Part shown: positions 1 through 6,027 of the stretch, piece after piece | Numbering within the stretch: the stretch's first letter is position 1 | How the letters are laid out: every line of letters starts with the position of its first letter | Source of the DNA: Thermoplasmata archaeon | Lineage (GTDB): Archaea; Thermoplasmatota; Thermoplasmata; UBA184 | Length of the DNA stretch: 13,645 nucleotides | NCBI GenBank assembly: GCA_021826525.1 | Contig: JAKAZU010000020.1 | Location: 1-13,645 of the forward strand | Direction of reading: 5' to 3' | Made by a program: the position numbers and the translations under genes | Notes under the pieces: generated by a model | What the model was told of the DNA's origin: nothing | Seen by the model: only the letters and a program-made list of their open reading frames with translations | Databases searched by the model: none

Positions 1-1000
1 GCGCGAAGGTCGGGGTCATGCAATCGCGCGGGATCCCCACCGCCTCGAGCACGACCGCGCTGTAGTACTCCACGTTCGTGTAGATCCGAGCTCCCGGCCG
101 CGCCCGGTGGAGCGCCTCCAACGCGCAGCGCTCCACCGCCTCGGCGAGATGGACGCGCGCGGGATCGGCGACGTCCCGAGCGAGCTGGTGCAGCAGGACC
201 GCCCGAGGATCTTCGACCTTGTACACCCGGTGACCGAACCCGTAGAGGAGACGTCGATGCTCGAGTTGCTCTGCGACGTAGGTCTCCGCGCGGTCCGCGG
301 TGCCCACGGCATCCAGCATCTGGACGACGAGGCTAGGAGCGCCTCCGTGCAGCGGGCCCTTGAGCACCGAGAGCGCGGCGACCGCTGCGCTGATGAGGTC
401 CGTCTGGGTTGAGATCCCGATCGTGAGGGCGAACGTCGACGGGTTCATTCCATGGTCCGCAAGGAGATCGAAGTAACCCGTCAGGGCTCGAACGTGGGCC
501 GGATCCGGATCCGTACCGTGCAGCATGGCGAGGTAGTTCGCGACCTGCCCGAGTCCGGGCCGGGGATCGATCGGGTCTTCGCCCCGCGATCGGCGTAGAT
601 ATCGAGTGAGCAGCACGGGAAGCCGCGCGATGAGCTCGTACCCTTGCTCGAGCGTCGGGGGGTACCTGTACGTGCCATCTCCCATCATCGATAGGAGGGT
701 CCGCATCGCTTCCAATGGAGGCCCTCCGGCGGGGATTGCGTCCGCCGCCTCGGCAAGCGCCGGGGGCAAGGCGCGGGCCGCCGCGAGCGCCTCCGAGATC
801 CGCCGGGACGGGTCCTCCGATGGCGGATCGCCGAACAGGAGCAGGTGGACGACCGATTCGTACGGCGTTCCGGGCACGAGTTCTCGCACATTGAAGCCGC
901 GGTAGACGAGCGTCCCCGTCTCGCCTCCGACGTCGCTGATCCGGCTCGAGCCGACGACTACCCCGGCCAGCCCCTTCGCCGCTGCGATGTTCTTGGCCAT
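1..1000 (-). CDS. gltA: Citrate synthase family protein, 3' end cut by the window edge
   Basis: The family condenses acetyl-CoA (or propionyl-CoA) with oxaloacetate, feeding the TCA cycle. Reading leftward from ATG at 1000, 333 codons are present. The family is usually about 370-390 residues, so roughly the last 40-50 are missing. Visible landmarks are an N-terminal G-x-L-x-YRG segment (residues 29-35), ADHGMNPSTF (181-190), PLHGGA (216-221, first catalytic His, H218) and GFGHRVYK (254-261, oxaloacetate-binding His, H257). The segment that normally carries the catalytic Asp (NVD) reads TNVEYYS (308-314), with Glu311 at that position. The gene is divergent from the Sm-like gene across an 86-bp gap. 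A weak TATA-like GATATC lies about 26 nt upstream (1024-1029, read on the minus strand). A 2-methylcitrate synthase or citrate-synthase-like paralogue is the main alternative. Family assignment is secure, substrate less so. Confidence 0.9.
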   Translation of the reverse strand, partial: MAKNIAAAKGLAGVVVGSSRISDVGGETGTLVYRGFNVRELVPGTPYESVVHLLLFGDPPSEDPSRRISEALAAARALPPALAEAADAIPAGGPPLEAMRTLLSMMGDGTYRYPPTLEQGYELIARLPVLLTRYLRRSRGEDPIDPRPGLGQVANYLAMLHGTDPDPAHVRALTGYFDLLADHGMNPSTFALTIGISTQTDLISAAVAALSVLKGPLHGGAPSLVVQMLDAVGTADRAETYVAEQLEHRRLLYGFGHRVYKVEDPRAVLLHQLARDVADPARVHLAEAVERCALEALHRARPGARIYTNVEYYSAVVLEAVGIPRDCMTPTFA

Positions 1001-1052
1001 ACGGCGCGACGGAGGTACGCCAGGATATCGCTTTGCCGGAGCGCGTTCCGGG

Positions 1053-1060
1053 AAAGGTTA
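1053..1060 (+). promoter_or_regulatory. Box-A-like promoter element of the Sm-ribK-RaSEA-nadE operon
   Basis: The octamer AAAGGTTA ends exactly 27 nt before the ATG at 1087, the spacing expected for an archaeal TATA box with transcription starting at or next to the start codon. The same octamer occurs at the same distance before the gene at 10226. There is no Shine-Dalgarno sequence before this ATG, which fits a leaderless mRNA. It is GC-rich for a TATA box, so the call is tentative. Confidence 0.45.
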
Positions 1061-1086
1061 AGGAAGCTCCCCCACTCCTGTCGGCG

Positions 1087-1329
1087 ATGGCGACCGGTCC
1101 GTCCCAGGTCCTGGAGCAGGCGCTCCACCAGCGCGTCTCGCTCGTCCTGAAGGACGGGCGCACGATCTCGGGCGAGCTCCTCGGCATGGACGAGCACCTC
1201 AACGTCGTCCTAGACCATTCCGAGGAGACGACCGCGGAGCGGACGCGTCGCCTCGGTCGCCTGATCGTTCGTGGCTCCAGTGTGACGAGCCTTTACGCGC
1301 CGGGACGGATGCCGGCGAAAGCACCGTGA
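1087..1329 (+). CDS. Archaeal Sm-like (LSm/SmAP) RNA-binding protein
   Basis: An 80-residue Sm-fold protein; family members assemble into heptameric rings that bind U-rich single-stranded RNA and act in RNA processing and turnover. The Sm1 motif is clear: a hydrophobic strand, DGRTISGELLG (residues 23-33) and then MDEHLNVVL (34-42) with the RNA-contact residues His37 and Asn39. Sm2 is LGRLIVRGSSV (56-66), with Arg62-Gly63 matching the conserved RG pair. A longer reading frame opens at 1033, but ATG 1087 gives the normal Sm length and sits 27 nt from a promoter-like octamer. It is the first gene of a run, and its TGA overlaps the GTG of the riboflavin kinase gene. The last ten or so residues (GRMPAKAP) are a short non-conserved tail. 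Confidence 0.9.
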   Translation: MATGPSQVLEQALHQRVSLVLKDGRTISGELLGMDEHLNVVLDHSEETTAERTRRLGRLIVRGSSVTSLYAPGRMPAKAP

Positions 1330-2033
1330 GCGCAGGGACCCCCTCGAGCGATCGGGAGCGCTCCCGTCTCCGTTCGAAGGGAGAGGAGCTCGCCGTCCTC
1401 AAGCAGCTCGGGCTTGCGGGCGCCGACCGCGCCCCGCTCGAATTGACCTCGCGCGAGGTCGGTCAGAAGATCGGAGCGAGTCAGCAGGCCGCCGACCGCT
1501 ACCTCGTCGCGCTGGAGAAGCGCGGTTACCTCACCCGGACCCTGGTGGGGCGACGGCCGAAGCTCGCGCTCACCTCCGCAGGGATCGACGCCCTGCGAGC
1601 GGAGTACCACGTCTACCACCGCATCTTCGACGGCCCGGCGCGGATCTCCTTCCGGGGAATGGTCACCTCCGGTCTCGGGGAGGGTCGCTACTACCTCTCC
1701 CAGCCGGGATACGCCCAACAGTTTCCCTCCCGCCTCGGATATGGTCCGTTTCCCGGCACGCTCAATGTTCGCATCGAAGCCGGGACCCGTCGCCAGATCG
1801 GGTTCGTGCGCCACTGGGCCGGGATCCGAATCGACGGGTTCCAGGCCGGCGACCGGACCTTCGGCGGCGCGACCTGCTACGTGGCCCGGCTCAACGAGCA
1901 TCCCTGTCATCTCATCCGGCCGGATCGGACCCACTACGAGGATGTCGTCGAATTCGTCGCCCCCGAATCGCTCCGGGAGACGTTGCATCTGAAGGATGCG
2001 ATGGACGTCCGCGTCGAGGTCGAGGAGTCGTGA
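1326..2033 (+). CDS. ribK: CTP-dependent riboflavin kinase with N-terminal winged-helix domain
   Basis: Archaeal RibK (DUF120 family) phosphorylates riboflavin to FMN using CTP rather than ATP. The 235-residue protein has two parts. Residues about 18-92 form a winged-helix domain (segments LELTSREVGQKIGASQQAA and EKRGYLTRT). Residues about 105-233 form the kinase barrel, with GMVTSGLGEG (111-120), GYGPFPGTLNVR (138-149), GGATCYVARL (180-189), RPDRTHY (198-204) and FVAPESLRE (210-218). The single-domain Methanocaldococcus enzyme lacks the helix-turn-helix, whereas Thermoplasma-type RibK has it, so this is the long form, which may also regulate transcription. Translation starts at GTG 1326, giving a GTGA overlap with the upstream Sm gene. 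It ends in another GTGA overlap with RaSEA. The usual DGD turn near the C-terminus reads KDAMD here. Confidence 0.93.
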   Translation: MSAGTPSSDRERSRLRSKGEELAVLKQLGLAGADRAPLELTSREVGQKIGASQQAADRYLVALEKRGYLTRTLVGRRPKLALTSAGIDALRAEYHVYHRIFDGPARISFRGMVTSGLGEGRYYLSQPGYAQQFPSRLGYGPFPGTLNVRIEAGTRRQIGFVRHWAGIRIDGFQAGDRTFGGATCYVARLNEHPCHLIRPDRTHYEDVVEFVAPESLRETLHLKDAMDVRVEVEES

Positions 2034-3052
2034 GCGCGCGATCGATCGCCCGCTCGGTCGCCGACGAGCGACGCCCGGGGCCGGCCGAGCCCGATGCGGC
2101 CCGCCGGTTCGTCAACCAATGGGTGGAGGTCGAGGCCCTCGGCCGCGAGGAGGTCCGCGCGTTCGTGCTGATCCTGAAGACGCGCGGCTGCTACTGGGCC
2201 GACGTCAAGGGCTGCTCGATGTGTGGCTACGCGAAGGATACGCTCGGCCGCTCGGCCACGCCCGACGAGCTCGCGCACCAGCTCCAAGCTGCGATCGACC
2301 GGTACCGGGGCGAGCCCTACGTCAAGGTGTACACCTCGGGAAGCTTCCTCGATGACCGCGAGGTCGACCCCGAGAGCCGACGAGGAATCCTGGGCGCGTT
2401 CGCCGGCAAGGCCCGCCGCTTCCTGTTCGAGACGCTCCCGGAGTTCACGACGCCGGAGGTTCTCGCGCCGCTCTCCGAGGTCTTCCCCGGGGAGATCGAG
2501 GTGGCCCTCGGTCTGGAGAGTGCCAACGCGGACGTGCTCTCTCGGCTCATCAACAAGGGCTCGTCGCCCGAGGAGTACTTCGCCGCGGGGGACCGGGTGC
2601 GAGCCGCTGGGATGCACGCGAAGGCGTATCTCCTCCTCAAGCCCCCGTACCTCGGAGAGGGCGAAGCCATCGCCGACGTGGTCGCCTCGGTCGCGGCCGC
2701 CCGGGCCCATTTCGATGCCATGTCCATCAATCCGGTCCACATCCAGAACGGCACCGTGGTCGAGTGGCTCTACCATCGTCGGCGCTACCGGCCACCGTGG
2801 CTGTGGAGCGTGGTCGAGTCGATGGTCGAGGGAGCGGCTCGGCGCGGTTCGGCTCGGCTTGTCTCCTTCCCTACAGCTGGCGGTCTCGCGCGCGGGCCGC
2901 ACAACTGCGGTCGATGCGATCGACGGGTCCTCGCCGCGATCCAGCGCGCCTCGCTCACCCAGGTGTTCGAGCCCTTGCGCGAGCTCGATTGCGGCTGCCG
3001 GGCGAACTGGGAGACCGTACGCTCCCTCGAGCCGGTAGGGGTCGAGGCGTGA
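2030..3052 (+). CDS. raSEA: Archaeosine biosynthesis radical SAM protein RaSEA
   Basis: RaSEA acts with ArcS in converting the lysine adduct of preQ0 at position 15 of archaeal tRNA into archaeosine. The 340-residue protein matches that family: GCYWADVKGCSMCGY (residues 53-67) supplies a CX7CX2C cluster motif (C54, C62, C65) instead of the classic CX3CX2C. It is followed by KVYTSGSFLDD (99-109), FETLPEFTTPEVL (133-145), VALGLESANADVL (158-170) and LLLKPPYLGEGEA (201-213). A C-terminal Cys set (C293, C296, C321, C323, plus H291) looks like a metal-binding knuckle. The start is GTG 2030, overlapping the ribK stop as GTGA, with a GAGGT Shine-Dalgarno-like sequence 9 nt upstream. The 3' end overlaps nadE in the same way. 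ArcS and the tRNA-guanine transglycosylase are not in the window. Confidence 0.88.
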   Translation: MSARSIARSVADERRPGPAEPDAARRFVNQWVEVEALGREEVRAFVLILKTRGCYWADVKGCSMCGYAKDTLGRSATPDELAHQLQAAIDRYRGEPYVKVYTSGSFLDDREVDPESRRGILGAFAGKARRFLFETLPEFTTPEVLAPLSEVFPGEIEVALGLESANADVLSRLINKGSSPEEYFAAGDRVRAAGMHAKAYLLLKPPYLGEGEAIADVVASVAAARAHFDAMSINPVHIQNGTVVEWLYHRRRYRPPWLWSVVESMVEGAARRGSARLVSFPTAGGLARGPHNCGRCDRRVLAAIQRASLTQVFEPLRELDCGCRANWETVRSLEPVGVEA

Positions 3053-3885
3053 GCGCTCGCGTGCCGGATCTGCCTCCGCATGCCGAGGCGACGATCCATG
3101 CCTTTCTGCGTTCCTACGTGCGGAGCGAGGGGATCGAAGGGGCCGTCGTGGGCCTCTCGGGGGGCATCGATAGCGCCCTCGTGGCCCGCCTCGCTTCCGA
3201 CGCCCTCGGCAAGGACCGCGTGCTCGGAGTCCTCATGCCGGACGCGGTGTTCTCGGACGCCCTGAGAAAGGAAACCGAGCAGTACGCGGATGCGCTCGGG
3301 ATCGAGCGACAGACCGTCGTGATCACGTCCATCGAGAACGCCTTCCGCGCGGCGTTGCCCGACATCCCGGATCGGGTCACCTGGGGCAACACGAAGGCCC
3401 GGATCCGGATGACGACGCTCTACGCCCTCTCCCGCGAGCGGCATCGCCTGGTGCTTGGCACCGGGAACCGATCGGAGATCCTCCTCGGATACTTCACGAA
3501 GCATGGGGATGGCGGCGTCGACCTGCTTCCGATCGGGGAGCTGTACAAGACGCAGATCCGAGCCCTCGCGGCCCAGCTCGAGCTTCCCGGCCCGATCCGG
3601 GCGCGAGCCCCCAGCGCGGGCCTTTGGCCGGATCAGACGGACGAGGCCGAGCTCGGTCTGGGGTATGCCGAGATCGACCAGATCCTCGTAGCGCTGCAGC
3701 AGGGGGAGAGTGTCGGGGAGATCGCGCGCGAGACCGGTCTCACGCTGGAGACCGTGCGCGGCATCGCCGACCGAGTGGAGCGCAACCTCCACAAGCGAGT
3801 TCCCGCCCCGATGGCCAAAATGGGGAGAACTGCGAGCGCGACGCGCGGGCCCGCCGAACCTTCGCACGGGGCGCGACGCCCCTGA
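3049..3885 (+). CDS. nadE: NH3-dependent NAD+ synthetase
   Basis: NadE makes NAD+ from deamido-NAD+, ATP and ammonia. The 278-residue protein is the short, ammonia-dependent type with no glutaminase (nitrilase) domain. Motifs: VVGLSGGIDSALVA (residues 33-46, the pyrophosphate-binding SGGxDS loop), LGTGNRSEILLGYFTKHGD (136-154), DLLPIGELYKTQIR (158-171), RAPSAGLWPDQTDEAELG (186-203) and KRVPAP near the end (249-254). GTG 3049 is chosen because it gives a GTGA overlap with RaSEA, has an AGGGGT sequence 6 nt upstream and starts at the usual distance from the P-loop. The frame stays open upstream, but that stretch is the RaSEA gene. The last 20 residues (from about 259) are a low-complexity tail. 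It is the last gene of the coupled run. Confidence 0.93.
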   Translation: MSARVPDLPPHAEATIHAFLRSYVRSEGIEGAVVGLSGGIDSALVARLASDALGKDRVLGVLMPDAVFSDALRKETEQYADALGIERQTVVITSIENAFRAALPDIPDRVTWGNTKARIRMTTLYALSRERHRLVLGTGNRSEILLGYFTKHGDGGVDLLPIGELYKTQIRALAAQLELPGPIRARAPSAGLWPDQTDEAELGLGYAEIDQILVALQQGESVGEIARETGLTLETVRGIADRVERNLHKRVPAPMAKMGRTASATRGPAEPSHGARRP

Positions 3886-3892
3886 CCATAGC

Positions 3893-3898
3893 CTTAAG
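3893..3898 (+). promoter_or_regulatory. Weak TATA-like element before the CDIN1-like gene
   Basis: CTTAAG within an otherwise GC-rich 64-bp gap between nadE and the next gene lies 52 nt before the ATG at 3950. It would place a transcript start near 3922 with a leader of roughly 28 nt. That fits the presence of a Shine-Dalgarno sequence here, unlike the leaderless-looking genes nearby. It rests on base composition and spacing only. No terminator is recognisable in this gap, so read-through from nadE is also possible. Confidence 0.3.
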
Positions 3899-3929
3899 CT
3901 CAACTGCGGTTGGACCGGCCGAATCGTCC

Positions 3930-3934
3930 GGAGG
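3930..3934 (+). promoter_or_regulatory. Shine-Dalgarno-like GGAGG, distant from its start codon
   Basis: GGAGG is followed by 15 nt before ATG 3950, longer than the usual 5-10 nt. There is no nearer ATG, GTG or TTG in this frame between it and 3950, so the start at 3950 stands despite the wide spacing. Confidence 0.35.
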
Positions 3935-3949
3935 ACTTTTCGGCTTCCC

Positions 3950-4834
3950 ATGGACCGCCCCACTTACCGTCGCCTGTATGACGCCCTGGCGACGCTCGAC
4001 GATGTGCACCGCATCTCCCACGACGAACATCGGGACGAGGAGCTCCTCTTCGTCATCCATACCCACCGGGTCACGCGGGACGCGACCCGCCGCTTCTATC
4101 CGGTCCAGCACCAGCTGCCCCGAGTGCTCTCCGAGTGGAAGCGCGGCCGCAGCATGCTCGATATCTCGCACGAGTGGCGGTTCCCGCCCGTGCTGGCCGG
4201 CCAGATCATCATGAAGGGTCTCGGGGTCCCGCGCAAGCAGGTTTGGGGATCGTTCCTGCACCCCGAGTCGGCTCCCGACGCGCGCCTGCGGCACGAGGTC
4301 GAGGAGCTCCTCTCGGCCGACATGATTTACTCGCCGCGCGGCATGGAGCTCCAGCGGGAGCGTGGCATCAAGGGCGAGGAACGCCTGTACCGGTGGCTCG
4401 AGAAGCACGGGATCGGGTATCGGACGGAGAAGGACCTTCGCGGCAAGTTCCAAAAGACCCAGGACGCGCTCCTCGACGATCCGATCGTCTTCCTCGGCCA
4501 GAAGATCACCTGGATCGAATCGAAAGCGAACTTCGGCGACGACGTGGAGCTGCGTAAGAACCTCAAACGCCAGCTCGGACCGTACACCGAGATATTCGGA
4601 GAGGGCGCGGTCGTGTACTGGTACGGGTACATCGAGGAGGGCGAGTCCCCCCCCGGGATCCTCCTGTGGGACGCCGATCAGTTGGAGGGGCTCACGCCGG
4701 TCGTGCAGCCTCGTCCCGCGGGATCTCTCGCTGGTCCCCCGTCGCGAGGTCACGCTCCACGACCGCACCACGAGACGCCTCCTGCGGCCCGAGGATCAGG
4801 GCCCGGCGGGCACGCTGGCGCGCCGCCTCCTTGA
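3950..4834 (+). CDS. CDIN1 (C15orf41)/TPD-family PD-(D/E)XK nuclease-like protein
   Basis: A 294-residue protein resembling human CDIN1, a predicted restriction-endonuclease-fold nuclease. Residues about 66-100 look like a helix-turn-helix (SMLDISHEWRFPPVLAGQII). A GIKGEERLYRWLEKHGI helix (139-155) precedes the core, where KTQDALLDDP (169-178) corresponds to the family's K-TPD-FLL segment. Then come ITWIESKANFGDD (186-198) with the E190-x-K192 pair, and VVYWYGYIEE (221-230) followed by GILLW (236-240). The TPD triad reads TQD, keeping Asp172. Metal-site residues are therefore likely D172, E190 and K192. Residues 248-294 are a Pro/Gly/His-rich tail encoded antisense to hisS and not expected in the family. 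The role is unknown in archaea. Its neighbours (NAD synthesis, tRNA enzymes) do not settle the function. The family call comes from remembered motif resemblance. Confidence 0.8.
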   Translation: MDRPTYRRLYDALATLDDVHRISHDEHRDEELLFVIHTHRVTRDATRRFYPVQHQLPRVLSEWKRGRSMLDISHEWRFPPVLAGQIIMKGLGVPRKQVWGSFLHPESAPDARLRHEVEELLSADMIYSPRGMELQRERGIKGEERLYRWLEKHGIGYRTEKDLRGKFQKTQDALLDDPIVFLGQKITWIESKANFGDDVELRKNLKRQLGPYTEIFGEGAVVYWYGYIEEGESPPGILLWDADQLEGLTPVVQPRPAGSLAGPPSRGHAPRPHHETPPAARGSGPGGHAGAPPP

Positions 4835-5993
4835 GCTGCCGGGACATCGAGCGCCCCAATAGATCGGTATCCGCCGAGACCCCCGCGAGCCGGAGCTCCC
4901 GGACGAGGCGGATCGCATCCGGCAGGAACTCCGTCGATACCGTTACCACGTACGTGTCGAGTGCGGGTTCGCCTTCCGGCCAGCGGCCGTGCTCCTTCAA
5001 CAGGAGCTCGAGGGTCTGGTCCCCGATCGCGAGCCCGCAGGCGGGAGTCGCCGGTCCGCCGAACAGCTCGATCAGCCGGTCGTAGCGTCCCCCGCCGAAC
5101 AGCGCCCGCAGGCTCGCATCCTTCGCGTACGCTTCGAAGACCGTGCTCGTGTAGTACGCGAGGCCCCGGACCACGGTCGGATCGAAGACGACGCGGTCCG
5201 CGATCCCGGCGGGTTCACACAATCGCATGAGCGCGCGGATCCGTGCGACGCCGGCCCGGGCCTCCTCCTCGAGTCCCAGGGCGTCGATGCGGTCGAAGAA
5301 CGCGGGCAGGTCCACCGGCAGGATACCGGCTCCGACCGAGGCGAACAGTGCGGTGAGCTCGGCGGTGCGGCCGGGGGCGATCCCGGCGGATTCGAGGCCC
5401 GCGAGGAACTCCTTCGCCGAGGACTTCCGATAACGATCGACCGTGCGGAAGTACGCCGCCACGTCCGAGGCTCCGAAGTGACGTCCGAGCCCCTCCGCGA
5501 GGGGTCGATCGTTGATCCGGAACGCATAGAGCCCGGCCGCGCCGGCTTCGTCGAGAGCGAGCGCGGCCGAGGCGAGCGTCTCGACTTCGGCCTCGACGCC
5601 CCCCACGCCGAGGATGTCGAAATTGAGCTGGGAGAACTCTCGGGTCCTCCCGGCCTGGGGTTCTTCGTAGCGCCAGAGCTTCTGGACCGTGAACCACTTG
5701 ACGGGCAAGGGCTCGGACTTCGCCCGCTCCGCGTAGATCCGGGCGAGCGACGGTGTCGTCTCCGGAGCGAGCGCGACATCGCGGCCGCCCTTGTCCTGGA
5801 ACGCCCAGACCTCCCGGGTGATCTCCTCGCCGCTCTTGACCTTGTACAGATCGAGCGGCTCGACGCTCGGAGTCTCGAGCTCGGAGAAGCCGCACCGGCG
5901 GGCGCTCGCCCGCATCCGTCGCATCAGTTCCGATCGGGCGCCGGCCTCAGGAGGGACGTAGTCCCGGAACCCTCGAAGCGGAGCGAATGGCAT
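4692..5993 (-). CDS. hisS: Histidyl-tRNA synthetase, organelle/plant-like subgroup
   Basis: HisRS charges tRNA-His. The 433-residue class II enzyme starts at ATG 5993 with PLRGFRDYVPPE (residues 5-16). Motif 2 is RYEEPQAGRTREFSQ (108-122). The histidine-specific segment is RGLAYYTSTVFE (276-287), GGGRYDRL is at 300-307, and residues about 345-425 form the anticodon-binding domain. Three positions differ from the common HisRS: LAPETTPSLARI (75-86) instead of LRPEGT, RGLAYY instead of RGLDYY, and GLAIGDQTLELLL (320-332) where the usual motif 3 GLERL has its conserved Arg. From memory, the plant-organelle HisRS group shares these features. The full anticodon domain argues against HisZ. The frame is open upstream to 6290, but that is inside tiaS. 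A TATA-like box lies about 26 nt upstream. The 3' end overlaps the CDIN1-like gene by 143 bp. Confidence 0.92.
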   Translation of the reverse strand: MPFAPLRGFRDYVPPEAGARSELMRRMRASARRCGFSELETPSVEPLDLYKVKSGEEITREVWAFQDKGGRDVALAPETTPSLARIYAERAKSEPLPVKWFTVQKLWRYEEPQAGRTREFSQLNFDILGVGGVEAEVETLASAALALDEAGAAGLYAFRINDRPLAEGLGRHFGASDVAAYFRTVDRYRKSSAKEFLAGLESAGIAPGRTAELTALFASVGAGILPVDLPAFFDRIDALGLEEEARAGVARIRALMRLCEPAGIADRVVFDPTVVRGLAYYTSTVFEAYAKDASLRALFGGGRYDRLIELFGGPATPACGLAIGDQTLELLLKEHGRWPEGEPALDTYVVTVSTEFLPDAIRLVRELRLAGVSADTDLLGRSMSRQLKEAARQRARRALILGPQEASRGAVVERDLATGDQREIPRDEAARPA

Positions 5994-6005
5994 GCTCCGC
6001 GGAGC
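5994..6005. repeat. Perfect 12-bp palindrome abutting the hisS start codon
   Basis: GCTCCGCGGAGC is its own reverse complement and ends directly at the hisS ATG (5993 on the minus strand), between that codon and the TATA-like box at 6019-6027. It could be an operator or a leader hairpin, but short GC palindromes are common at this base composition, so the evidence is positional only. Confidence 0.3.
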
Positions 6006-6018
6006 GGCCCCTGCGTAC

Positions 6019-6027
6019 TTATGTATT
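6019..6027 (-). promoter_or_regulatory. hisS: TATA-like box for hisS, embedded in the tiaS stop codon
   Basis: Read on the minus strand the sequence is AATACATAA, the most AT-rich stretch in this part of the window. Its near edge is 26 nt from the hisS ATG at 5993, the right distance for a leaderless archaeal transcript. Its last three bases (TAA) are the stop codon of tiaS, so the promoter lies inside the end of the upstream gene. No Shine-Dalgarno sequence precedes hisS, in agreement. Confidence 0.55.

Noticed and set aside
500..515. Tandem GGATCCGGATCC-like repeat
   Set aside because: It encodes Asp-Pro-Asp-Pro inside the citrate synthase frame and appears to be chance codon repetition.
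333..1202. A 289-codon minus-strand open frame
   Set aside because: It is Arg/Ser-rich shadow in another frame over the citrate synthase, which has clear family motifs through to the left edge.
2764..3048. Possible N-terminal extension of nadE
   Set aside because: The frame is open but lies wholly within RaSEA; the GTGA junction at 3049 and normal NadE length favour the short form.
2785..3963. A 392-codon minus-strand open frame, and a similar 322-codon one at 1934-2902
   Set aside because: Both are antisense to RaSEA, nadE and ribK, whose motifs are unambiguous; the antisense products resemble no family I know.
3049..4834. A defence system built on an NAD enzyme plus a nuclease
   Set aside because: NadE is an ordinary biosynthetic enzyme and the nuclease-like gene matches CDIN1, which is not a known defence family; there are no mobile elements, toxins or sensors alongside.
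4692..5993. HisZ-type ATP phosphoribosyltransferase regulatory subunit
   Set aside because: The motif 3 Arg is missing, but a complete anticodon-binding domain and intact motif 2 and GGGRYD favour a true HisRS.
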